Positions 7,381 through 16,826 are shown, numbered from the stretch's first letter. The stretch is DNA of 64,000 nt from Achromobacter denitrificans NBRC 15125 (GCF_001571365.1 NZ_BCTQ01000025.1:32564-96563); one strand, 5' to 3'. Numbers and translations are program-made. Notes: generated from the sequence alone by a model not told the origin.

Positions 7381-8532
7381 ATGATCGATACCCTTGAACT
7401 GACCGCCATCCCCGCCGAAGACGAGGCGCTGCGCGCCGACATCCGCGAATTCCTGGCCGGCGCCATGGCCGGCCGGCCCGCCGACCAGCGGGCGCGTTCC
7501 TGGATGGGCTTCGACGCCGGCTTCAGCCGCGCCCTGGCCGAGCGCGGCTGGCTGGGCATGACGCTGCCGCGCGAATACGGCGGCGCCGCGCGCGGGCATT
7601 TCGCGCGCTTCGTGTTGTCGGAAGAACTGCTGTGCGCAGGCGCGCCGGTCTCGGCGCACTGGATCGCCGACCGCCAGAGCGCGCCGCTGATCCTGAAATA
7701 CGGCACCGAGGAGCAGCGCCGCTTCTACCTGCCTCGCATCTGCCGCGCCGAGGCTTTTTTCTGCATCGGCATGAGCGAACCGAACTCGGGCTCCGATCTG
7801 GCCAGCATCCGCACCCGCGCCGAGCCGCGCGACGGCGGCTGGCTGCTCAACGGCAGCAAGATCTGGACCACCAATGCGCATCGCTCGCACTACATGATCG
7901 CGCTGGTGCGCACCTCGGGCACGGCGGCCGACCGGCACCAGGGCCTGTCCCAGATGATCGTCGACCTGTCCCTGCCCGGCGTAACCATCCGGCCCATCGA
8001 AGACCTGGCCGGCGACGCGCACTTCTCGGAAGTGTTCTTCGACAACGTCGAGCTCGACGCGCAGGCCCTGATCGGCAAAGAGGGCGACGGCTGGCCGCAA
8101 GTCAACGCCGAACTGGCGTTCGAGCGCAGCGGCCCCGAGCGCATTTACTCCAGCATGGCGCTGGCGCAATGCTGGCTGGAGCATTGCCGCGCCGAAGGCA
8201 TCAACGACGCGCAGACCGCCGAGACGCTGGGCGAGATCCTGGGCCGGCTGGCCGCCCTGCGCGCCATGTCGCTGGCGGTGGCCGGCCAGTTGGCCCGCGG
8301 GCTCAGCCCCGCCACCGAGGCCTCGCTGGTCAAGGACGCCGGCACCGAACTCGAACAGGCCATCCCGGACCTGATCGCGCAGGCGCTGGGCCGGCATCCG
8401 GACCGCCCCGTCCCCCCCGAACTGCTGCGCACGCTGGCCTATATCGAACAGGTCGGCCCCACGTTCTCGCTGCGCGGCGGCACCCGCGAAATCCTGCGCG
8501 GCATCATCGCTCGCGGCCTCGGCCTCAGATAG
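7381..8532 (+). CDS. Acyl-CoA dehydrogenase, catalytic-type subunit
   Basis: A 383-residue flavoprotein dehydrogenase that would oxidise an acyl-CoA at C2-C3 and pass electrons to ETF. The N- and middle domains show the FAD/substrate segment FFCIGMSEPNSGSDLASIRT and KIWTTNAH. The C-terminal helical domain ends with FSLRGGTREILRGIIARG, the usual G-G-T-x-E-I-L end that stacks on FAD. It has a start with GGAGAC ribosome site and is 9 bp ahead of a second, shorter dehydrogenase. Adjacent pairs of this kind form alpha2-beta2 enzymes for bulky substrates in steroid catabolism; that comparison is inference. Substrate unknown. Confidence 0.92.
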   Translation: MIDTLELTAIPAEDEALRADIREFLAGAMAGRPADQRARSWMGFDAGFSRALAERGWLGMTLPREYGGAARGHFARFVLSEELLCAGAPVSAHWIADRQSAPLILKYGTEEQRRFYLPRICRAEAFFCIGMSEPNSGSDLASIRTRAEPRDGGWLLNGSKIWTTNAHRSHYMIALVRTSGTAADRHQGLSQMIVDLSLPGVTIRPIEDLAGDAHFSEVFFDNVELDAQALIGKEGDGWPQVNAELAFERSGPERIYSSMALAQCWLEHCRAEGINDAQTAETLGEILGRLAALRAMSLAVAGQLARGLSPATEASLVKDAGTELEQAIPDLIAQALGRHPDRPVPPELLRTLAYIEQVGPTFSLRGGTREILRGIIARGLGLR

Positions 8533-8541
8533 GAAGGAAAC

Positions 8542-9561
8542 ATGATGGACGCCCTGTTTGGCGACACCGCCCACCGCCTGTTCGCGCAGGCCTATCCTCC
8601 CGACGCGCTGCGCGCCGTCGAACGCGGGCAGGCGCCCGCGGCCGCCTGGGAGGCCATCGAGGACTCCGGCTTCCTGGACGCGCTGCTGCCCGAGGACGCG
8701 GGCGGGGCCGGCCTGCGGCTGGCCGACATCGCGCCGCTGGCGCAGGCCGCCGGCTGGCACGCGGTGGGCGCGCCGGTCATCCAGACCCTGCTCGCGCGCG
8801 CCTGGCTGCACGCCGCCGGCCGCCGACCTCCCCCGGGCCCGATCGCCCTGGCGCCGGCGGCGGTATCCGCCGATGCCGACGGCGTCCAGGCCCTTGCGGT
8901 GGGCGCGGCCCGCGCCGCCGATTGGGTGCTCGCCGCCGCGCCGGGCGGTGTCCGCCTGCTGGCCATGGCGGACGCTCAGGCCGCGCCTTCGGGGGGACAT
9001 GGCAGCCTCGACGCCGACCTGCGCTGGCCCGCCGCCGCGGTGGCGTCCGCGCCGACGGCCGAGGCGGCCGGAGCCGATCTGGCCGACCTCGCCGCCGTGG
9101 CCTACGCCGGCCTCATCGCCGGCGCGCTGGAGCGCATCCTGTCGATGACCGTCGAGTACACCAACCAGCGCACGCAATTCGGCAAGCCCATCGGGCGCTT
9201 CCAGGCGGTGCAGCAGCAGATCAGCGTCCTGGCCGAACTGGTCTGGACGGTGCGCGCCGCCGCCCAGCTGGCGTTCCAGAGCGCTAGCTGGATGCCGCAG
9301 CCGCTGCTGGCCGCGCTGGGCAAGGCCCGCGCCAGCTCGGCCGTGGCGCGCGCCGCCGACATCGCCCACGCGATGCATGGCGCCATCGGCGTCACCGCCG
9401 AATGCGACCTGCAATGCCATACGCGCCGGCTGCGCGAGTGGCGCCGGTTGGGTGGCGGCGAACCGCAGTGGAACGCCCGCATCGGCGCGCACGCGCTGGC
9501 CGCCGGCGACCTCTCCGCGCTCGATTACTTGCGGACCCACCTCTACGCGGTGGTCGAATGA
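8542..9561 (+). CDS. Acyl-CoA dehydrogenase, short second subunit
   Basis: A 339-residue acyl-CoA dehydrogenase homologue with a reduced, Ala-rich middle domain (about 110-190) and no clear copy of the FAD-loop motif seen in its partner. The C-terminal domain keeps VEYTNQRTQFGKPIGRFQAV and an HAMHGAIGVTAE segment typical of the family. It lies 9 bp after the first dehydrogenase and overlaps the CoA-transferase start by 4 bp. It is therefore likely the non-identical partner in a heteromeric dehydrogenase rather than an independent enzyme. Confidence 0.88.
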   Translation: MMDALFGDTAHRLFAQAYPPDALRAVERGQAPAAAWEAIEDSGFLDALLPEDAGGAGLRLADIAPLAQAAGWHAVGAPVIQTLLARAWLHAAGRRPPPGPIALAPAAVSADADGVQALAVGAARAADWVLAAAPGGVRLLAMADAQAAPSGGHGSLDADLRWPAAAVASAPTAEAAGADLADLAAVAYAGLIAGALERILSMTVEYTNQRTQFGKPIGRFQAVQQQISVLAELVWTVRAAAQLAFQSASWMPQPLLAALGKARASSAVARAADIAHAMHGAIGVTAECDLQCHTRRLREWRRLGGGEPQWNARIGAHALAAGDLSALDYLRTHLYAVVE

Positions 9562-10772
9562 CGGTGCCCGACGCCTCCTCCTCCCTGCCGCTGGCCGGCG
9601 TGCGCGTGCTGGACCTGAGCCGCGTGCTGGCAGGCCCCTGGTGCACCCAGACGCTGGCCGACCTGGGCGCCGACGTCTGGAAGATCGAAGCGCCGGGCCA
9701 AGGCGACGACACCCGCGGCTGGACGCCGCCCGATGTGGACGGCGAATCCACCTATTTCATGTGCACCAACCGCAGCAAGCGTTCGCTGGCGATCGACCTG
9801 CGCCACCCCGAGGGCCGCGCGCTGGCGCGCCGCCTGGCGCTGCAGGCCGACGTGCTGGTGGAGAACTATCGCCTGGGCGCGCTGGCCAGGTTCGGACTCG
9901 ACTACGACACGCTCTCGCAGGCGCACCCCGGCCTGATCTATTGCTCGATTTCCGGCTACGGCCGCACCGGCCCGCGCGCCGCCGAGCCCGGCTACGACTT
10001 CGTCATCCAGGCCGAGAGCGGCCTGATGTCGATCACCGGCGAACCCGAAGGCGCGCCGATGAAGCTGGGCGTGGCCATCACCGACCTGGTCACCGGCATG
10101 AACGCCACGCAGGCCGTGCTCGCGGCCCTGCTGGCGCGCCAGAAAACCGGTAAGGGGCAGTTGATCGACCTGGCGCTGCTCGACAGCGCCGTCAACGTGC
10201 TGGCCAATGTCGGCGCGGGCTACCTGGCGGCCGGGCAGGTGCCGCAGCGGCTCGGCAACGGGCACCCCACCGTGGTGCCCTACCAGATCTTCGCCACCGC
10301 CGACGGCGCGTTCGCGCTGGGCGTGGGCAACGACGCCCAGTTCGCCGCGCTCTGCGCCGCGCTGGGCCGGCCGGAATGGGCCGAGGACGAGCGCTACCGC
10401 AAGAACCGCTCCCGCGCGCTGAACCGCGGCTCGCTGGTGCCGGCGCTGCAGCAGATCTTCATGACGCAGTCCAGCGAGCACTGGCTGGCGCGCATCCGCG
10501 CCGCCGGCATCCCGGCCGGCCCGGTGCGCACGGTTCCCCAGGCGCTGGACGCGCCCGAGATCGCCGCGCGCGGCCTGCTGGCCGACACTCCCGACGCCCG
10601 CCACGGAAGCTTGCGGCTGATGCGTTCGCCCCTGCACCTGCGCGGCACGCCGCCGCGCGAGCCGGCGGCCCCGCCGCGCCTGGGCGAACACACCGACGAG
10701 GTGCTGGCGCAGGCGCTGGGCGCCAGCGCCGCCGACATCCAGGCCTGGCGCCATGCCGGCGCCGTCGCCTGA
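9558..10772 (+). CDS. CaiB/BaiF family (class III) CoA-transferase
   Basis: A 404-residue class III CoA-transferase. It opens with PLAGVRVLDLSRVLAGPWCTQ, the family signature, has KIEAPGQGDDTR at the CoA-binding loop and GYGRTGPRAAEPGYDFVIQA, whose Asp147 is a candidate for the family's nucleophilic aspartate. It would move CoA from one acid to another, activating the imported substrate. The ATG overlaps the previous stop (ATGA), so it is coupled to the dehydrogenase pair. A longer open frame upstream lies inside the dehydrogenase gene and is rejected. Confidence 0.93.
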   Translation: MTVPDASSSLPLAGVRVLDLSRVLAGPWCTQTLADLGADVWKIEAPGQGDDTRGWTPPDVDGESTYFMCTNRSKRSLAIDLRHPEGRALARRLALQADVLVENYRLGALARFGLDYDTLSQAHPGLIYCSISGYGRTGPRAAEPGYDFVIQAESGLMSITGEPEGAPMKLGVAITDLVTGMNATQAVLAALLARQKTGKGQLIDLALLDSAVNVLANVGAGYLAAGQVPQRLGNGHPTVVPYQIFATADGAFALGVGNDAQFAALCAALGRPEWAEDERYRKNRSRALNRGSLVPALQQIFMTQSSEHWLARIRAAGIPAGPVRTVPQALDAPEIAARGLLADTPDARHGSLRLMRSPLHLRGTPPREPAAPPRLGEHTDEVLAQALGASAADIQAWRHAGAVA

Positions 10773-10781
10773 GCCACCGCC

Positions 10782-11753
10782 ATGAACCAGGCCGTGATCC
10801 TCGATACGCATGGCGGCCCGGACGTGCTGCGGGTGGCCGACAGCCGCTTGCCCGGGCCGGCCGCGGGCGAGGTCACCGTGGCCCACCGCGCCGTGGGCAT
10901 CAACCGTATCGACCTGCACTATCGCAGCGGCGTGTATCCGCATGCCCTGCCCCACGGCCTGGGCTTCGAGGGCGCGGGCGTGATCGAGGCCGTGGGCGAG
11001 GGCGTGCGGGGGCTGAGGCCGGGCGACCGCGTGGCCTACGCCACCGGCCCGCTGGGGGCCTACGCCCAGGCCCGCAACCTGCCCGCGAGCCACCTCATCA
11101 AGCTGCCGCCCGACATCGGCTTCGACGCGGCCATGGCCTTTCTGTACAAAGGCCTGACCGTGCAATACCTGTTCCGCCAGGCCTATCGCCCGCAGGCCGG
11201 TGAAACCGTGCTGTTCCACGGCGCCGCCAGCGGCGTCGGGCTGATCGCCTGCCAATGGGCGCGGTTGCTCGGCGTGCAGCTGATCGGCACCGTCGGCGAC
11301 AGCGCGGGCGCGGCGCTGGCGCGCGAGCACGGCGCCTGGCGCACCGTCGACACGCGCCACGAAGACGTGGCCGCCCGGGTGGTCGCCCTGACCGGCGGCG
11401 CCGGCGTGGCCGCCGTCTACGACGGCGCGGGCCGCGACACCTGGCAGGCGTCGCTGGACAGTCTGCGGCCGCGCGGGCTGCTGATCAGCTTCGACGAGGC
11501 GACGGGTCCGGTGACCGACGTGGCGCTGTCGGCCCTGCAGAAGAAGTCGCTGTACCTGACGCGCACCAGCCTGGCCGCCTATCTGAATACCCCGACACGG
11601 CTGCTGGCGGCCGCGTCGGAACTCTTCGGCCACGTGCGCGCCAAGGCGCTGCGCGCGCACATCCCGCGCCACTATCCGCTTGCGCAGGCGGCCCGCGCCC
11701 ATGCCGCGCTCGAAAAGCGCAGCATCGCGGCCGCCGTCCTCATCCCCAGCTAG
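10782..11753 (+). CDS. NADPH:quinone oxidoreductase-like MDR enzyme
   Basis: A 323-residue zinc-less medium-chain dehydrogenase/reductase of the quinone-oxidoreductase (zeta-crystallin) type. A GroES-like N-terminal domain (1-125) with GVYPHALPHGLGFEGAGVI precedes the Rossmann domain with the nucleotide motif FHGAASGVGLIACQWA. No structural-zinc cysteines are visible. It may reduce an enoyl or quinone intermediate of the pathway using NADPH. It lies 9 bp behind the CoA-transferase in the same operon. Confidence 0.9.
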   Translation: MNQAVILDTHGGPDVLRVADSRLPGPAAGEVTVAHRAVGINRIDLHYRSGVYPHALPHGLGFEGAGVIEAVGEGVRGLRPGDRVAYATGPLGAYAQARNLPASHLIKLPPDIGFDAAMAFLYKGLTVQYLFRQAYRPQAGETVLFHGAASGVGLIACQWARLLGVQLIGTVGDSAGAALAREHGAWRTVDTRHEDVAARVVALTGGAGVAAVYDGAGRDTWQASLDSLRPRGLLISFDEATGPVTDVALSALQKKSLYLTRTSLAAYLNTPTRLLAAASELFGHVRAKALRAHIPRHYPLAQAARAHAALEKRSIAAAVLIPS

Positions 11754-11783
11754 GGCCTGTTAACACTAAACCCGGAGCCCCTC

Positions 11784-12902
11784 ATGTCGAACGCCGTACG
11801 CATCACCGCCCTGCACACCCGGCTCGCCAGGATTCCCCTGCCCCGCCCGCTCAAGACCTCGATCCACGAAATCGCCGACGTCTGCTGCCTGCTGGTTTCG
11901 CTCGAAACCGACGCCGGCGTCACCGGCGAAGGCTATGGCTTCTGCTTCAATCCGCAGCGGCTGGAGGCCATCGCGCAGTTCACGCGGTCGCTCGCCCCGC
12001 TGGTGGTCGGGCGCGATCCGCACGATGTGGAGGCCCTCTGGAGCGACTTCCTGCGCAGTTGCAATTTCTACGGCCAGAGCGGAGTCTCGATCCTGGCCTA
12101 CAACCCCATCGACGTGGCCTGCTGGGACATCGTCGGCAAACTGGCGGGGCGGCCGCTGTACAAACTTTTCGGCGCGCACCGCGAACGCGTGCCGGTCTAC
12201 GCCAGCGCCGGCCTGTGGCTGTCCTCCAGCGTCGATGAATTGCGCGAAGAGGCGCGCGGCTTCCTAGACCAGGGATTCAAGGCGATGAAGATGCGCCTGG
12301 GTTCGCCCGACTGGCGCGCGGACGTGGCCCGCGCGGAAGCCGTGCGCGACGTCATCGGCGACCAGATCACCCTGATGGCCGACGCCAACCAGGGCCTGGA
12401 CCTGAAGCGCGCCCTGCAACTGGGCCGCGAGCTCGCCCGCTTCGACCTCGCCTGGTTCGAGGAGCCGGTGCCCACCTGGGACGACGACAGCGCCGCCGAA
12501 ATCGTGCGCCGCCTGCCCATGCCCATCGCCAGCGGCGAAACCGAATACACGCGCTACGGCCTGCGCCGGATGGCGCGCGAACGCGCCGCCAGCGTATTCA
12601 TGCCCGACCTGCAGCGCATGGGCGGCTATACCGAAATGCTCAAGGCGGTTCGCTATCTGGCCGCGCACGACCTGCCGGTGGCGCCCCACATTTTCACCGA
12701 ACACAGCCTGCACATCGTGGCCTCGGCCGGCAACGCTACCTGGGGCGAACACATGCCCTGGTTCGAGCCGCTGTTCCATGAACGCATGGAGATCGGGGCC
12801 GACGGCTGCATCGCGGTGCCCGACCGGCCCGGCGCGGGCTTCACGTTCGACTGGAACCGCATCGACGCCTATCTGATTTCCCCACGCACCGCCGGCGGCT
12901 AG
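11784..12902 (+). CDS. Enolase-superfamily enzyme (mandelate racemase/muconate cycloisomerase type) 1
   Basis: A 372-residue enzyme that would abstract an alpha-proton from a carboxylate with Mg2+ help. A capping domain (1-125) precedes the barrel. Visible ligands and acid/base groups are KAMKMR (K-x-R replacing K-x-K), Asp in LMADANQG, Glu in FEEPV, Glu in ASGETEY and a His in APHIFTEH, the mandelate-racemase arrangement. Dehydratase, racemase or cycloisomerase chemistry cannot be told apart. It is 30 bp after the quinone-reductase-like gene and precedes the transporter genes. Confidence 0.9.
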   Translation: MSNAVRITALHTRLARIPLPRPLKTSIHEIADVCCLLVSLETDAGVTGEGYGFCFNPQRLEAIAQFTRSLAPLVVGRDPHDVEALWSDFLRSCNFYGQSGVSILAYNPIDVACWDIVGKLAGRPLYKLFGAHRERVPVYASAGLWLSSSVDELREEARGFLDQGFKAMKMRLGSPDWRADVARAEAVRDVIGDQITLMADANQGLDLKRALQLGRELARFDLAWFEEPVPTWDDDSAAEIVRRLPMPIASGETEYTRYGLRRMARERAASVFMPDLQRMGGYTEMLKAVRYLAAHDLPVAPHIFTEHSLHIVASAGNATWGEHMPWFEPLFHERMEIGADGCIAVPDRPGAGFTFDWNRIDAYLISPRTAGG

Positions 12903-12908
12903 GCGTGG

Positions 12909-12934
12909 GCGGCGGGCCCGCTCGGGTCCGCCGC
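12909..12934 (+). other. Stem-loop in the leader of the solute-binding protein gene
   Basis: An 11-bp G+C stem (12909-12919 with 12924-12934, one G-U pair) with a GCTC loop lies just after the enolase-superfamily gene. A second hairpin (TCCACT...AGTGGA, 12951-12969) follows. There is no T run, so it is more likely an mRNA-processing or stability element than a terminator. Confidence 0.4.
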
Positions 12935-12988
12935 GACATTGCCGTCGTACTCCACTCGTTCGAAGTGGATAGCACAAACGGAGACATC

Positions 12989-14179
12989 ATGAACCCCATC
13001 AAGACCCTCGCAGCGCCCCTTCTTTGCCTGAGCACCCTGACGGCCGCCATGCTGCCCGCCCACGCCGCCGAGGCGCAGGGAGAGCCGATCCGCATCGGCT
13101 GGCTTTCCTCGCTGACCGGGCCGCTGTCCTCGGCCGCCATCGCCGAGAACCAGGGCGTGCAGTTCGCCGTGGAGGAGATCAACAAGGCCGGCGGCATCAA
13201 CGGCCGCAAGCTGGAACTGATCACGCGCGATACCGCCGGCGACCCGACCAAGGCGGTCAACTTCGCCAAGCAGCTCGCCTACGACGACAAGGTTTCCTAC
13301 GTGATCGGCCCGGTCAACTCGGGCGAATCGCTCGCCACGGTGCCCATCCTGGCCAAGGCCGGCGTGCCCAACCTGATCATCGGCACGGTGGACGAGCTGA
13401 CCAACCCGAAGAAATATCCCTTGGCCTTCCGCGTCATCAACACGAACGAGCAGTGGATCACGTCGGCCAACAAGTACGCCCTGGAAACGCTCAAACGCAG
13501 GAAGGTGGCCGTGCTGGGCGACACCACCGGCTACGGCGCGTCCTCGGCCAAGCGCGCCGCCGCGCTGCTGGAGCAGGCCGGCGTCAAGCCCGTGTATTCG
13601 GTGCTCATCGATCCGAACAAGACCAGCGTCACCGATGAAATCGAGAAAGCGCGCGCCGCCGGCGCCGACGTGATCATGCCCTGGTCGGCCGCCACCGGCC
13701 TGCTGGCCCGCATCCTGAACGCCCGCGGCGACCTGCAATGGGACGTGCCGGTGGTCGGCCATCCCGCGCTCATGGGCCTGCCCATCCGCAACCTGCTGAA
13801 CAAGCCTTCGTACTGGGACAACACCTACGCGGCGGGCTACGCCAGCACCACCTACGACGCCGGCGGCAAGCTGCCCGAACGCACCCAGGCGCTGATGACG
13901 GCCATCCAGCCCAAGCTGGGCGGCAAGATCGACTTCACGTTCTGGTGGGTGGCGCTGGGCTACGACACGGTCAAGGTCATCGAGCACGCCGTCAAGCAGA
14001 CCGGCGGCACCGACGCGCAGGCCTTCCGCAAGGCGCTGGAAAGCACCCGCGGCATGCCGGGCGTGTACGCGGACTACACCTGGACCGCCGACGACCACAA
14101 CGGCTTTCCGGATTCCGGCATGGTGGTGAACCGCGCCAACACCTTCAAGGACGGAAGCTTCGAGCTCGCCGGCAAGTAA
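12989..14179 (+). CDS. Liv-type ABC transporter substrate-binding protein
   Basis: A 396-residue periplasmic binding protein (Peripla_BP_6 family). A Sec signal peptide covers about residues 1-26 (TLAAPLLCLSTLTAAMLPAHA, cleavage after AHA). The mature start PIRIGWLSSLTGPLSSAA and NKAGGINGRKLELITRD are typical of branched-chain amino-acid/amide binding proteins, which also bind many acids. The start was set at MNPIKTLA because the signal peptide begins there. It heads a five-gene transporter block, and the neighbouring CoA-transferase and dehydrogenases suggest a carboxylate ligand rather than an amino acid. Confidence 0.94.
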   Translation: MNPIKTLAAPLLCLSTLTAAMLPAHAAEAQGEPIRIGWLSSLTGPLSSAAIAENQGVQFAVEEINKAGGINGRKLELITRDTAGDPTKAVNFAKQLAYDDKVSYVIGPVNSGESLATVPILAKAGVPNLIIGTVDELTNPKKYPLAFRVINTNEQWITSANKYALETLKRRKVAVLGDTTGYGASSAKRAAALLEQAGVKPVYSVLIDPNKTSVTDEIEKARAAGADVIMPWSAATGLLARILNARGDLQWDVPVVGHPALMGLPIRNLLNKPSYWDNTYAAGYASTTYDAGGKLPERTQALMTAIQPKLGGKIDFTFWWVALGYDTVKVIEHAVKQTGGTDAQAFRKALESTRGMPGVYADYTWTADDHNGFPDSGMVVNRANTFKDGSFELAGK

Positions 14180-14192
14180 GGCCGCACCGGCC
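14180..14192 (+). other. Small stem-loop after the binding-protein gene
   Basis: GGCCG-CAC-CGGCC directly follows the stop codon and precedes the permease ribosome site. Hairpins at this place often protect the abundant binding-protein mRNA; two other binding-protein genes in this window also have one. Confidence 0.3.
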
Positions 14193-14207
14193 AGAGGAGA
14201 CCTTCCC

Positions 14208-15068
14208 ATGTTGACCGTCCTCGTGACCGGCCTGGCGATCGGCGCGCTCTACGCCGCCGCCGCGCTGGCCTACAACGTGATGTATTCCACCTCGCAGGTG
14301 CTCAGCATCACCACCGGCCACCTGTTCATGCTCAGCAGCGTCGCCGGCGCCTGGTTGATCGGCGACCTGGGCCTGCCCTGGCCCGTCGGGCTGGTCGGCG
14401 CCGTGGCCGCCTCCGTGGTGTTCGGCCTGGTGACCGAGGCCGTGGCGATCCGCCGCATCCTCGCGCGCTCGGACGAGCACCTGTGGCTGCTCAGCACCCT
14501 GGCGCTCGCCACCATCGTGCAGCAGTCGGTGGGGCTGTGGTGGGGCACCGAGCCGCGCGCCTTCCCGCGCCTGATCCCCCAGGAGTTCACCGCGGGCATC
14601 TGGGACCAGAAATACTGGCTGCCTATCGCGTGCGTGGCGCTGCTGGCCCTGGGGCTGGACGTGTTCTACCGCCGCACGCTGTTCGGCAAGGTGTTCCTCG
14701 CCGTGGCGGAGGATGCCTACGCGGCGCGCGCGCGCGGTATCTCGACGGAGCGGGTGCGCGCCTTCTCGTACGGCCTGGCCGGCCTGCTCGGCGGCCTGGT
14801 GGGCTTCGCGGCCGGCCAGCTGACCTTCGCCTTCTTCGCGCTGGGGCTTACGCTGACCCTGTACGGATTCATCGCGCTGGCGGCGGGCGGGCTGGGCAGC
14901 AACGCGGGGGCCATCGTGGGCGGCCTCACGCTGGGCCTGCTCAGCACCTTCGCCACGTATTTCTTCGGCGGGGAGTACCAGCAGACCATCGCGGTCGGCC
15001 TGCTGATGATCTTCCTCCTGATCAAGCCCGCGGGCTTGTTCGGCAACAAGCAGGTGCGCCAAGTATGA
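14208..15068 (+). CDS. Liv-type ABC permease (LivH-like)
   Basis: A 286-residue inner-membrane permease of the branched-chain amino-acid type with about eight hydrophobic segments. The sequence keeps the LivH-type loop around EDAYAARARGISTERVRAFSYG, which contacts the ATPases. It pairs with the LivM-like protein, whose ATG overlaps its stop (ATGA). It would import the ligand of the upstream binding protein. Confidence 0.93.
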   Translation: MLTVLVTGLAIGALYAAAALAYNVMYSTSQVLSITTGHLFMLSSVAGAWLIGDLGLPWPVGLVGAVAASVVFGLVTEAVAIRRILARSDEHLWLLSTLALATIVQQSVGLWWGTEPRAFPRLIPQEFTAGIWDQKYWLPIACVALLALGLDVFYRRTLFGKVFLAVAEDAYAARARGISTERVRAFSYGLAGLLGGLVGFAAGQLTFAFFALGLTLTLYGFIALAAGGLGSNAGAIVGGLTLGLLSTFATYFFGGEYQQTIAVGLLMIFLLIKPAGLFGNKQVRQV

Positions 15069-16072
15069 ACACCCGACAAAAATTCCACTGGCCCCTGGCC
15101 ATCGGCGTCGCAGCGCTGGCGGTGCTGCCCTTCTGGGCCGGCAATCCCTACCAGCTGCACGTCGCCACCCTGATCGGCACCTACTGGATCCTGATCGCCA
15201 GCCTCAACCTGGTGGTGGGATACACCGGGCTGCTGTCCATCGGACACGTCGGGCTGCTGGCCATCGGCGCGTACACCTTCGCCATTCTGACCGGCCATTA
15301 CGAGACGAGCCCCTGGACCGCGCTGTTGGCCTCGGCCGCGCTATGCGGGGTCTGCGGCTTCCTGCTGGGCCTGCCGTCCCTGCGGCTGCCGGGGTTCTAT
15401 TTCGCCATGGCGACCATGGCCTTCGCGATGATGGTGACCGAGTTCTCGCTGGCGCGGGACGATCTCACCGGCGGCGGCGCGGGCCTGAGCGTCGCCTCGT
15501 TCGACGCGCCGTTCGACAGCCCCGCCGGCCTGTACTGGCTGGTGGCGGCGGTGGCCGGGATCGTCAGCTGGCTGGTATGGAACCTGGCCCGCTACTCCTG
15601 GGGCCGGGCCATGATCGCGCTGCGCGACAGCACGGTGACGGCCGCGGCGGTGGGTATCCCGGTGTTCCGCGTCAAGCTGGCGGTATTCACCTTCAGCGGC
15701 GTGACGGCGGGCATCGCGGGCGCGCTGTTCGCCTCGCTGCAGAGCTACATCACGCCCGAAACCTTCGTGTTCGAGCTGAGCCTGTTCTTCTTCGTGTGCA
15801 TCGTGATCGGCGGGCGCGGCGTCATCATGGGGCCCTTCGTGGGCACCATCGTGCTGGCCGCCCTGCCCGAACTGGTCGCGCCGCTGGCGCGCTGGGGGCA
15901 GCTGTTCTACGGCATCCTGCTCCTGCTCGTCGTGCTGCTCGTGCCCGAGGGCATCGGCAGCATCGTGCGCGTGCTGCGCGACAAGTTCGCGCCGCGCAAG
16001 CCCGAGAAGCACGTGGTCGCGCCCGACCTGCCGCGCCTGGCGGCGGCCATCCGCGGAGGGCGCCCGTCATGA
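15065..16072 (+). CDS. Liv-type ABC permease (LivM-like)
   Basis: A 335-residue membrane permease with about nine spans, including the family segment LNLVVGYTGLLSIGHVGLLA and the ATPase-contact loop ALRDSTVTAAAVGIPVFRVK. It ends with a basic cytosolic tail. It overlaps both neighbours by 4 bp (ATGA at each end), so the subunits are translationally coupled. Confidence 0.93.
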   Translation: MNTRQKFHWPLAIGVAALAVLPFWAGNPYQLHVATLIGTYWILIASLNLVVGYTGLLSIGHVGLLAIGAYTFAILTGHYETSPWTALLASAALCGVCGFLLGLPSLRLPGFYFAMATMAFAMMVTEFSLARDDLTGGGAGLSVASFDAPFDSPAGLYWLVAAVAGIVSWLVWNLARYSWGRAMIALRDSTVTAAAVGIPVFRVKLAVFTFSGVTAGIAGALFASLQSYITPETFVFELSLFFFVCIVIGGRGVIMGPFVGTIVLAALPELVAPLARWGQLFYGILLLLVVLLVPEGIGSIVRVLRDKFAPRKPEKHVVAPDLPRLAAAIRGGRPS

Positions 16073-16824
16073 GCCAGCTCAGCGCCAATGGCGTCACCAA
16101 GCGGTTCGGCGGCATCACCGCGGTCGACAGCGTGAGCCTGACGCTCGCCGAAGGCGAAATCCACGGCCTGATCGGCCCCAACGGCAGCGGCAAGACCACC
16201 CTGCTGAACCTGCTGTCCGGCTACTACCCCATCGACGGCGGCACCCTGGCGCTCGACGACGCGCCCCTCACCCTGGCCTCGGTGCAGCAGCGCGCGCTGC
16301 GCGGCATCGCCCGCACCTTCCAGAAGCCGCGCCTGCTGGGTTCCCTGAGCGCCTGGCAGAACGTCATGCTGGGCAGCTGGATGCACAGCGACGCGCGCTT
16401 CGTGCGCACCGCGCTGTCGCTGCCCGCCATGCGCCGGCGCGAGCGCGAGGCGCGCGAGCTGGCCTACGAGATGCTGTGCGGCGTGGGCCTGGAGAAAGTG
16501 GCCGAACGGCCCGCCAGCATGCTCGACCACGCCGAGCAGCGTTTCCTGGAAATCGCCCGCGGCCTGGCCATGCGCCCGCGCTTCATCCTGCTGGACGAGC
16601 CGGCCGGCGGACTGACCGAGCACGAGATCGAGCAGTTGGCCCTGATCGTGGACACCGTGCGCGGGGCCGGCGTGGGGGTGCTGATCGTGGAACACCACAC
16701 GGATTTCGTCTTCCGGCTGTGCGACCGCGTCACCACCCTCAACCTGGGCCGCATGATCGCCCAGGGCTCGCCGCAGGACGTGCGCAACAACGCCGAAGTG
16801 ATTCGGGTCTATCTGGGAGCCTGA
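16069..16824 (+). CDS. Liv-type ABC ATPase (LivG-like), unusual signature motif
   Basis: A 251-residue ATPase. Walker A is GPNGSGKTT (36-44), and Walker B is FILLDEPAGG followed by the LTEHE segment. The ABC signature, normally LSYGQQR in LivG proteins, reads LDHAEQR (152-158), so the serine and glycine that contact ATP are missing. The partner LivF-like ATPase has a standard signature, so one of the two composite ATP sites may be degenerate. It overlaps the LivM-like gene by 4 bp. Confidence 0.9.
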   Translation: MSQLSANGVTKRFGGITAVDSVSLTLAEGEIHGLIGPNGSGKTTLLNLLSGYYPIDGGTLALDDAPLTLASVQQRALRGIARTFQKPRLLGSLSAWQNVMLGSWMHSDARFVRTALSLPAMRRREREARELAYEMLCGVGLEKVAERPASMLDHAEQRFLEIARGLAMRPRFILLDEPAGGLTEHEIEQLALIVDTVRGAGVGVLIVEHHTDFVFRLCDRVTTLNLGRMIAQGSPQDVRNNAEVIRVYLGA

Positions 16825-16826
16825 CC

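Noticed and set aside
11754..11783. GGCCTGTTAACACTAAAC as an insertion-sequence remnant
   Set aside because: It lies in a 30-bp gap between two intact operon genes, with no second end or target duplication seen.
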